A DNA stretch of 64,000 nucleotides, from positions 62,001 to 126,000 of the forward strand of contig JAVBWK010000003.1 of NCBI GenBank assembly GCA_036677505.1, in the 5' to 3' direction. Positions 57,847-64,000 of this stretch are shown here, piece after piece; the stretch's first letter is position 1; every line of letters begins with the position of its first letter. The stretch comes from UBA2227 sp036677505 (GTDB lineage Bacteria > Bacillota_I > Bacilli_A > Erysipelotrichales > Erysipelotrichaceae). The position numbers and the translations under genes are program-made. Below the pieces are notes generated by a model. That model did not search any database. It saw nothing but the letters and a program-made list of their open reading frames with translations, and was not told the origin of the DNA.

Positions 57847-59301
57847 ATGAAATTCTTTCCTGATTTACAGACATTCTTAGATATCGGACCGATATCGATC
57901 AAATGGTATGCCGTATTGATATTGACAGGGGCATATTTGGCTTATTACCTCAGTTACCGAAACCTAAAGAAAATGGGATATTCATCGGATTTGACCGACA
58001 ATCTTTTTTTCGGAGCTTTGCTCAGCGGAGTCATCGGTGCCCGTATCTGGTATGTGCTTTTCTCTGATTTGAACTATTACTTAAGCCGACCGCTGGAAAT
58101 CCTGATGACGTGGCAAGGGGGATTGGCTATTCAAGGAGGACTCTTTGGCGGTGTATTGTTTGGTTTATGGTTTGTTCGCCGACATAAGATCAACTTCTTG
58201 AGGATTGCGGATGGCATTGTCCCCAACATCCTGGTTGCACAGGCTATCGGCCGATGGGGAAATTTCCTCAACCAAGAAGCTTATGGCAGAGTTGTGGAAG
58301 AATCCTTTTACAATGGTTGGCCGCAACTCATTAAGGATCAGATGTTTATTGCCGGCCAGTTCAGAGAGCCAACATTCTTTTACGAGAGTTCTCTCAATAT
58401 CCTGGGATTCTTATTGATCGTATTGGTTTTAAAGAAATTCTCGAAACCCAAACGCGGTGATTTGGTCTATGCCTATCTGATGTGGTATGGGGTGACACGC
58501 TTCTTTATTGAAGGATTGCGTTCGGACAGCCTGATGTTTATGGGGCTGCGTTCAGCCCAACTGGTTTCCATCGCCTTTCTGATTGTCGGAATACTTGGTA
58601 CTGTGGGTATTTTCAGAAAAATGGTCAAACGGGAAAAACCGATTGTCCTGTTTGATTTTGACGGAACGCTGATGGACACGGAACCGGCCATCATTGAAAG
58701 TTACAAACAGGTGTTTAGAAAATATGCGCCGGAACTGAATATTACCCGGGAAATGGAACTGTCATTTTTGGGACCCACTCTGTGGGAAACCTTTGGCAAG
58801 TATCTTCCTAACGAGTCAGCGGACAAACTGGTCGAAGAATATCGGACGATAAACTTTGAATTACATAAAACTCATGTACAACCGATGGATGGTGCCATTT
58901 CTCTATTAAAAGATTTGAAAGAGCAGGGATATCAACTCGGAATTGTTTCCAGTAAACTGACCGATGCGATCGAACTGGGATTGAATATGTTTGATATGAA
59001 ACAGTATTTCGATGTGATCATCGGACTAGAACAAGTCCAAAAACACAAACCCGATCCTCAGGGGCTCTTTGAAGCCTGCAAGAAACTGGGCAAGGGCCAC
59101 GATTCAGCGATTTACGTCGGCGATACCGTCGGGGATATCAACGCCGGAATCAATGCCGGCATGTTTACGATTGCTTTTGCGGCTGACACTGAACGTAAAG
59201 AGATGTTTGAGAAACTGAAACCGACACGTTTGATCACTTCGCTAAGCGAAATAAATGAAGTGTTGAAGGAGGATGTCGAATGGACGTACAGTACGATGTA
59301 A
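57847..59301 (+). CDS. lgt: Prolipoprotein diacylglyceryl transferase fused to a PpaX-like HAD pyrophosphatase
   Basis: Residues 1-258 are Lgt, with seven membrane segments: SIKWYAVLILTGAYLAYYLS, GGLAIQGGLFGGVLFG, and the signature AIGRWGNFLNQEAYG. Lgt adds diacylglycerol to the lipobox Cys of prelipoproteins. Residues 262-484 are a HAD phosphatase with Asp270 in DFDGTLMDTEP, VSSKLTDAIELGL, KHKPDPQGL and YVGDTVGDINAG, the PpaX/Gph type. In Bacillus, hprK, lgt and ppaX are separate neighbouring genes; here the last two are one open frame with no stop or ribosome site between. The start follows GGAGG. trxB overlaps the end by 22 bases. Confidence 0.93.
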   Translation: MKFFPDLQTFLDIGPISIKWYAVLILTGAYLAYYLSYRNLKKMGYSSDLTDNLFFGALLSGVIGARIWYVLFSDLNYYLSRPLEILMTWQGGLAIQGGLFGGVLFGLWFVRRHKINFLRIADGIVPNILVAQAIGRWGNFLNQEAYGRVVEESFYNGWPQLIKDQMFIAGQFREPTFFYESSLNILGFLLIVLVLKKFSKPKRGDLVYAYLMWYGVTRFFIEGLRSDSLMFMGLRSAQLVSIAFLIVGILGTVGIFRKMVKREKPIVLFDFDGTLMDTEPAIIESYKQVFRKYAPELNITREMELSFLGPTLWETFGKYLPNESADKLVEEYRTINFELHKTHVQPMDGAISLLKDLKEQGYQLGIVSSKLTDAIELGLNMFDMKQYFDVIIGLEQVQKHKPDPQGLFEACKKLGKGHDSAIYVGDTVGDINAGINAGMFTIAFAADTERKEMFEKLKPTRLITSLSEINEVLKEDVEWTYSTM

Positions 59302-60212
59302 TCATCATCGGAGCCGGACCTGCCGGAATGACGGCAGCTGTTTATGCTACGCGGGCAGGACTGAAAGCGATGATGCTGGAACCGGAAGCCCCGGGCGGCA
59401 AGCTGGTTAAAACATTTGAAATCAGCAACTGGCCGGGCATGAAAACGGTCGCCGGCGTGGATTTGGCGATGCAGATGTTTGAACATTCAACGGAATACGG
59501 ATGTGAATATAATTATGGTCGGGTCATGCGGGTGGAAACGGAAGGTAAGATCCGTAAAGTCATATGCGATGATGGGAATGTTTATACGGCACATGCTGTG
59601 ATTCTGGCTACCGGTACAGTTGAGAAGAAGTTGGGATTGGATCACGAAGAGCGTCTTACCGGACGCGGTATTTCATATTGCGCTGTATGTGATGGGGCAT
59701 TTTACAAGGACAAGATCGTGACGGTCATCGGCGGTGGTAATTCAGCACTGGAAGAAGCCTTGTATCTGACGCAGTTTGCATCGCATGTACGAATCGTAAT
59801 CCGTCGGGATGTGTTCCGTGCGGAACCGCACACGCAGGATCTGGTCAGAAAGCATCCGAAGATCGAAGTAATTACTAAACATGTTCCTGTCGCTTATCAG
59901 GAAGAAAACGGGAAAATCAGCGGAATCGTTTTGATGAACGTGGATACCAAAGAAAAGACGTCTTATCCGACTTCTGCGGTATTCCCTTATATCGGTTCGA
60001 CTCCGGCAACGCAGGCCGTTGCGCATTTAAAGATTACCGATGATGAAGGTTATCTGATCGTCAATGAAAAGATGGAAACGGCGGTTGCGGGTGTATACGG
60101 AGCCGGTGATGTGTGCTCAAAGAATCTTCGCCAGATCGTGACAGCAGTGGGTGACGGAGCAATTGCGGCACAACAGATTTTTCACTATATTCAGGAATTG
60201 AACCACGAATAG
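59280..60212 (+). CDS. trxB: Thioredoxin reductase
   Basis: This 310-residue flavoprotein reduces thioredoxin with NADPH. FAD binding is shown by IIIGAGPAGMTAAVYATRAG, the redox disulfide by CAVCDGAFY, the NADPH loop by VIGGGNSALEEALYLTQ, and the second FAD motif by GVYGAGDVCSKNLRQIVTA. The ATG at 59280 follows AAGGAGGA and starts inside the Lgt-PpaX frame, so the genes are coupled, as in the hprK-lgt-trxB order of several Bacillota. Confidence 0.95.
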   Translation: MDVQYDVIIIGAGPAGMTAAVYATRAGLKAMMLEPEAPGGKLVKTFEISNWPGMKTVAGVDLAMQMFEHSTEYGCEYNYGRVMRVETEGKIRKVICDDGNVYTAHAVILATGTVEKKLGLDHEERLTGRGISYCAVCDGAFYKDKIVTVIGGGNSALEEALYLTQFASHVRIVIRRDVFRAEPHTQDLVRKHPKIEVITKHVPVAYQEENGKISGIVLMNVDTKEKTSYPTSAVFPYIGSTPATQAVAHLKITDDEGYLIVNEKMETAVAGVYGAGDVCSKNLRQIVTAVGDGAIAAQQIFHYIQELNHE

Positions 60213-60255
60213 AAAAAACCAGCCTGTTTCTGTTACAATAGTGGCGAGGTATCCT

Positions 60256-61113
60256 ATGAAAAATAAACGAGTCATCTTGGTCACCGGTATGTCCGGTGCA
60301 GGTAAAACATCGGCGATGGGTATATTGGAAGATATGGGTTATCACGCGATCGACCAATATCCGCCTCAGCTGATCGGACCGCTATTAAAACTTATAAACA
60401 AAGGAGAAGACCCGCGATTGGACTATCTGGCACTGGCCACCAGTGCGATGGATTTTCCTTTGTTTTTAATGCGCTTTGAAAATGTTGATGCCGATGTGCG
60501 CGTATTGTTTCTGGAGGCATCGGATGAAGAGTTATTGCTGAGATATAAATTTACCCGCAGGACGCATCCCATGTTGATTTCCAATCGGGCCAGTACTCTG
60601 GAAGATGCTATCCAAATCGAAAGAGAAATGTTTACAGCGATGAAAGAACGTGCTTACTACACGATCGATACGACCTTTCTAAAACAAACTGAACTGAAAG
60701 AAAAGCTGGAGAAGGTTTTTGCATTTTCCACTCAGCCGGTATTCTCGGTCAGTTTCATATCCTTTGGATATAAAAACGGCGTACCGATGGATGCCGACTT
60801 ACTTTTCGATGTCCGCTTTTTGAAAAACCCGCACTGGGTCGAAGAACTTCGAGGTCTGAGCGGGGATGATAAGGAAGTATATGATTATGTCATGGATGAA
60901 CCGCAAACGCAGACATTTCTAAGTAAACTGACAGACTTTTTAGATTACGCTTTTGAAGAGTATGTGCGGGAAGGTAAAAATCACTTTACAGTCGGAATCG
61001 GCTGTACCGGTGGGCAGCATCGCTCGGTAGCGATAACCAATTGGCTTTTCGACCGGTATCATCAGAAGTATAAGTGCTTTAAGAATCACAGAGATAAAAA
61101 GGATCGTCTATGA
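60256..61113 (+). CDS. rapZ: RNase adapter/nucleotide-binding protein RapZ (YvcJ)
   Basis: This 285-residue P-loop protein has Walker A in VTGMSGAGKTSAMGIL and the C-terminal domain signature IGCTGGQHRSVAI. In Escherichia coli RapZ guides RNase E to GlmZ; in Bacillus YvcJ affects competence and nucleotide-sugar balance. The ATG at 60256 follows GAGG; the frame to 60241 has no ribosome site. The stop overlaps the yvcK ATG as ATGA. The trio rapZ-yvcK-whiA is conserved in Gram-positives. Confidence 0.94.
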   Translation: MKNKRVILVTGMSGAGKTSAMGILEDMGYHAIDQYPPQLIGPLLKLINKGEDPRLDYLALATSAMDFPLFLMRFENVDADVRVLFLEASDEELLLRYKFTRRTHPMLISNRASTLEDAIQIEREMFTAMKERAYYTIDTTFLKQTELKEKLEKVFAFSTQPVFSVSFISFGYKNGVPMDADLLFDVRFLKNPHWVEELRGLSGDDKEVYDYVMDEPQTQTFLSKLTDFLDYAFEEYVREGKNHFTVGIGCTGGQHRSVAITNWLFDRYHQKYKCFKNHRDKKDRL

Positions 61114-62057
61114 ATAAGAAGAATGTCGTCGTTATCGGTGGGGGTACCGGTCAGGCTACACTGCTGAGAGGATTAAAGTTGATCGATCATATTCATCTGA
61201 CCGCGATCGTGACGGTTGCGGATGATGGGGGGTCTACCGGCAGATTACGCCGTGCTTTTCATATTCCGGCCATGGGCGACATCCGGAATGTCATGATTTC
61301 GATGGCTGAGTCGGAAACGATGCTGTCAAAACTGATGGAGTATCGCTTTGAGGGTGCCGCGGATAATGAGATGTACGGACATAATCTCGGTAATCTGATT
61401 TTAACTGCGCTGACCGATCGCAGCGGCAACTTTATGGAAGCAATTACGGCTATTTCTAAAGTCCTCAATGTCAAAGGTGATATCGTGCCTTCCTCATTGC
61501 AGGTCATCACCCTGTTTGCGCAAATGGTAGATGGAACGATCGTCCGGGGGGAATCGAATATCCCGAAAAGCGGAAACAGGATCCAAAAGGTTTTCTATCA
61601 GGAGAAAGTCAGAGCTTCACGACAGGCAATCGATGCCATACGATCTGCCGATCTGATCATATATGGTGTAGGCAGCCTGTATACAAGCATTTGTCCCAAT
61701 TTGATTATTGAGGATATTGCTAAGGAACTCAAATTATCCAAAGCTAAGAAGATTTATGTGTGCAATGCCATGACGCAGCCCGGAGAAACCGATGATTATT
61801 CCATGGAGGAACATGTGGATGCAATCATCCGTCACAGCGGTGTCGGTATTGACTTAGTGATCAAAGCCGATGATGTCATTCCGCCTGATGTTGTCGAGAG
61901 GTATACAAACATGGGAAGTGTCGCTGTTCAAATGACAGAAGATGAACATCCTTATCCGGTTCTGCATTCGAAACTGTTAGATTTCTCCAATGGACTGGTG
62001 CGCCACGATCCGTTGAAGGTAAGAGATTTGATTGATGAAATAGTAACTCAGGAGTGA
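61110..62057 (+). CDS. yvcK: Gluconeogenesis/cell-wall factor YvcK (GlmR)
   Basis: This 315-residue CofD-like protein starts VVVIGGGTGQATLLRGL and has ADDGGSTGRLRRAF and DIRNVMISM; GVGSLYTSICPNLI is the later signature. YvcK/GlmR binds UDP-GlcNAc and stimulates amino-sugar synthesis, needed for wall growth on gluconeogenic carbon. It is translationally coupled to rapZ and ends four bases before whiA. Confidence 0.95.
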   Translation: MNKKNVVVIGGGTGQATLLRGLKLIDHIHLTAIVTVADDGGSTGRLRRAFHIPAMGDIRNVMISMAESETMLSKLMEYRFEGAADNEMYGHNLGNLILTALTDRSGNFMEAITAISKVLNVKGDIVPSSLQVITLFAQMVDGTIVRGESNIPKSGNRIQKVFYQEKVRASRQAIDAIRSADLIIYGVGSLYTSICPNLIIEDIAKELKLSKAKKIYVCNAMTQPGETDDYSMEEHVDAIIRHSGVGIDLVIKADDVIPPDVVERYTNMGSVAVQMTEDEHPYPVLHSKLLDFSNGLVRHDPLKVRDLIDEIVTQE

Positions 62058-62061
62058 TACG

Positions 62062-62994
62062 ATGTCGTTTACTACGGAGATAAAGTCAGAAATATCGCAA
62101 AATGAATTAAAGACGTGCTGCACCCGGGCACAGCTTTCAGCGTTGATTCAATTAAATGCGACTCTGGCTATTTCCAGTCAATCCTATCAGCTGATCATTA
62201 AAACGGAAAATCCGACCACGGCGAAACGCATATGGATTTTGCTTAAGGATCGTTATCAGGTTACCGGCGAGCTGTCGATCATTAAAAAGATGAAACTTAA
62301 GAAAAATAATATCTATGTGATCAAGGTTTTATCAAAGGTTAAAGAGATGCTAGAGGATATCGGACTTTGGACATCGATGGGGTTGTCGGATCGTCCGACA
62401 CGTTCGATCATCGTAAAAGATTGTTGTGCCAGGGCGTATCTTGCCGGTGCTTTTCTGGCTTCAGGAAGTATCAATACGCCTACGAAAACAAATTATCACT
62501 GTGAAATAGCTACGCACAATGATAAGCATGCTGCGTTTGTCGGTAAACTCATGCAACGATTCGAATTACCGGCGAAGATAGTCGTACGCCGCCAACAACA
62601 TGTCGTTTATCTTAAAGCATCCGATAAAATCGCGGATTTTTTGCGTGCCATCGGCGCAATCGATGCTCTGATGAAATTTGAGGACATCCGAATCCAAAGA
62701 GATTTCCGAAATTCACTGACCCGTTTGGACAATTGTGAAGTTGCCAATGAGATGAAAACATTGCAGGCAGCCGCCAGGCAGATCGATGACATTATCAAGA
62801 TTCAGAAGTCCGGACGTTTTGATTCGCTGGAAGATAAACTGAAGGAAGTGGCTCTGTTGAGAATTGATAATCCTGATGCCAGTTTAAATGAGCTGAGCGA
62901 TGTATATGAAGAAAAGACCGGGACGGTCATGAGTAAATCCGGAATGAAGCACCGGTTCAATAAATTACATGAAATCGCTGAGCGGATTAAATAA
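62062..62994 (+). CDS. whiA: WhiA DNA-binding protein
   Basis: This 310-residue protein has the LAGLIDADG-like fold without nuclease residues (CCARAYLAGAFLASGSINTP, LRAIGA) and a C-terminal helix-turn-helix (EVALLRIDNPDASLNELSDV). WhiA controls sporulation in Streptomyces and affects chromosome segregation and division in Bacillus. RBS GGAG precedes the ATG. It closes the rapZ-yvcK-whiA unit; a GCATAT/ATATGC palindrome follows but lacks a good T run. Confidence 0.94.
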   Translation: MSFTTEIKSEISQNELKTCCTRAQLSALIQLNATLAISSQSYQLIIKTENPTTAKRIWILLKDRYQVTGELSIIKKMKLKKNNIYVIKVLSKVKEMLEDIGLWTSMGLSDRPTRSIIVKDCCARAYLAGAFLASGSINTPTKTNYHCEIATHNDKHAAFVGKLMQRFELPAKIVVRRQQHVVYLKASDKIADFLRAIGAIDALMKFEDIRIQRDFRNSLTRLDNCEVANEMKTLQAAARQIDDIIKIQKSGRFDSLEDKLKEVALLRIDNPDASLNELSDVYEEKTGTVMSKSGMKHRFNKLHEIAERIK

Positions 62995-63068
62995 TTGACC
63001 ATATTCTGCATATAATATGCGTTTAATGTTAAAAATACAGCTTTTATCAACTATTTTACCATTCATAG

Positions 63069-63098
63069 TTTACTTTATCGGCATATTTAATTTATAAT
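63069..63098 (+). promoter_or_regulatory. Promoter of the DUF2500-like gene
   Basis: TTTACT (63069-63074) and TATAAT (63093-63098) are separated by 18 bases. Confidence 0.5.
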
Positions 63099-63135
63099 GA
63101 AAACACGGGTTGGGGACGCGTGTACGGGGGTACTT

Positions 63136-63882
63136 ATGGATATGTTTTTGGCAATAGCTATCATATGTGGCGGAATCATCTTTTTGTATGTGATTTATAC
63201 GGAAGAATCGAAATCCAATCATCGCATGGACTCTCGGGTCGACGCGGTGGTTGCCCGTCTTTTTCAAGAAGACGAAATTGCGTATAACGGAGGCAACGGG
63301 AACGATTTTCGCCCCTTTTTTGCAGAGTTTGTCGAGGACGATCAGAAGCGCCATATTTTTGAGATAAGAAAATCGTTATATAATAAGTTGAATGTCGGAG
63401 ATCAAGGTCGCTTGACCTACAATGGTTTCCGTTTTATTGACTTTGAAAAAACCGGTGACGTAAAATCAGTACCTCAAGCATGGCTGGATAATCTCACAGG
63501 GTACTCATCGGTGAAATTGAAATTTTACGCTTTTGCACCTTCGGTGAATATGATCATACCGACGGACCAACCGACAGTCATACCTTTGGCAAAAGTTAAG
63601 CAGAATGTCCGCATCGTGTTCAATTCGCCATCGATCGCTACCTTCGGTATTGAAAATGAGAAAGGTGATATGCTTCATTTTACCAAATCTGCTTCAGGCA
63701 GGCGCTGCCAACTGGAAATTCCGGATGTTGAAAAGCGCGGTTCGTACTGGTTGGATGACTTGTCAGAAGCGGATGTCAATAAAATATTGGACTTATTTTC
63801 TAAGGGCGAGAACTTGATCCGTGCATATGAGCTTACTTTGCAATCCTGGCATAAAAATGCCAAAAGCAGAAACTCTGCATAG
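63136..63882 (+). CDS. DUF2500-like membrane-anchored protein
   Basis: This 248-residue protein starts with one membrane segment (MFLAIAIICGGIIFLYVIYT) and continues outside or inside as a soluble protein. Residues about 60-105 (RHIFEIRKSLYNKLNVGDQG and LTYNGFRFIDFEK) fit the DUF2500 pattern of GD-x-G-x-L followed by G-x-R-F. The rest, about 140 residues with an SPSIATFGIENEKGD stretch, is not recognised. The ATG at 63136 follows GGGGGT; the in-frame ATG at 63097 overlaps the promoter. Function is unknown. Confidence 0.72.
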   Translation: MDMFLAIAIICGGIIFLYVIYTEESKSNHRMDSRVDAVVARLFQEDEIAYNGGNGNDFRPFFAEFVEDDQKRHIFEIRKSLYNKLNVGDQGRLTYNGFRFIDFEKTGDVKSVPQAWLDNLTGYSSVKLKFYAFAPSVNMIIPTDQPTVIPLAKVKQNVRIVFNSPSIATFGIENEKGDMLHFTKSASGRRCQLEIPDVEKRGSYWLDDLSEADVNKILDLFSKGENLIRAYELTLQSWHKNAKSRNSA

Positions 63883-63961
63883 TCATCGGAATCAAGGGCA
63901 CATAATGTAGATCGAAACATCAGATGATTTGCTTGTTCAAGAAAATGAGGGGGGAGAACCA

Positions 63962-64000
63962 ATGGAAATTCTTGACAACGACAAGGCAGTTGTAAACATT
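63962..64000 (+). CDS. Start of an unidentified gene, cut by the window edge
   Basis: An ATG at 63962 follows GGGGGGAG at good spacing and opens MEILDNDKAVVNI in an uninterrupted frame to the window end. Thirteen residues are too few to identify it. Confidence 0.55.
   Translation, partial: MEILDNDKAVVNI

Noticed and set aside
62999..63030. Terminator after whiA
   Set aside because: GCATAT-A-ATATGC is a palindrome, but it lacks a usable loop and T run, so I do not call it.
1..64000. Mobile elements, prophage, CRISPR or rRNA/tRNA genes
   Set aside because: No transposase, integrase, regular spacer array or recognisable RNA gene was found on either strand; long antisense frames were dismissed as shadows of the genes listed.

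Overview
The window is chromosomal DNA of a low-to-moderate GC Gram-positive bacterium (Bacillota). The evidence is the gene order uvrB-uvrA-hprK-lgt-trxB-rapZ-yvcK-whiA, comFA-comFC, secA-prfB and ftsE-ftsX-peptidase, together with strong GGAGG ribosome sites and TTGACA/TATAAT promoters. A SecA without the zinc tail, a short AddB, an Lgt-phosphatase fusion and a DhaL-DegV fusion make an Erysipelotrichia-like lineage my best guess, but only a guess. I see no prophage, insertion sequence, CRISPR array, tRNA or rRNA.

Layout. 1-2842: addB and the 5' end of addA (double-strand break repair). 2889-5425: a DMT-type exporter and three unrecognised small or membrane proteins. 5546-7416: a decayed gene start, a cysteine-synthase-like enzyme and a membrane protein with an acidic tail. 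7403-10381: a zinc uptake operon znuA-znuC-znuB-zur behind a 27-bp palindrome. 10380-12858: an IMPACT-family protein and two tandem DegV genes, the first broken by a TAG codon. 12916-17487: CIRCE-controlled htpG, a HAD phosphatase, the competence genes comFA-comFC and a cold-shock gene. 17557-22451: secA, prfB with its programmed frameshift, and tryptophanase. 22695-28852: small membrane proteins and a copper-resistance operon under a CsoR-type operator. 28913-31906: a cell-surface O-acylation cassette (DUF4358 lipoprotein, MBOAT, DHHW). 32088-35898: pyroglutamyl peptidase facing a glycine-betaine type ABC operon. 35898-39848: a YitT protein, then ftsE-ftsX-M23 peptidase. 39953-50412: a GH2 glycosidase, the DhaL-DegV fusion, a DUF2177 protein, an alpha/beta hydrolase, a class II photolyase, peptidase T and a GH36 alpha-galactosidase. 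50520-62994: ctpA, uvrB, uvrA, hprK, an Lgt-PpaX fusion, trxB, rapZ, yvcK and whiA, mostly overlapping. 63136-64000: a DUF2500-like membrane protein and the first codons of another gene.

Functional themes are metal homeostasis (Zur and CsoR type sites), envelope building and division, DNA repair, carbon control (HprK, with PPi removal by the fused PpaX domain), and exogenous fatty acid handling (DegV/FakB and FakA-like proteins). The observations I would check first are the terminator hairpin that holds the comFA ribosome site, the two convergent operons whose terminators lie inside each other's coding ends, the three-domain copper protein, the Lgt-PpaX fusion, the operators over the broken degV promoter, and the attenuator-like leader before the UPF0316 gene.
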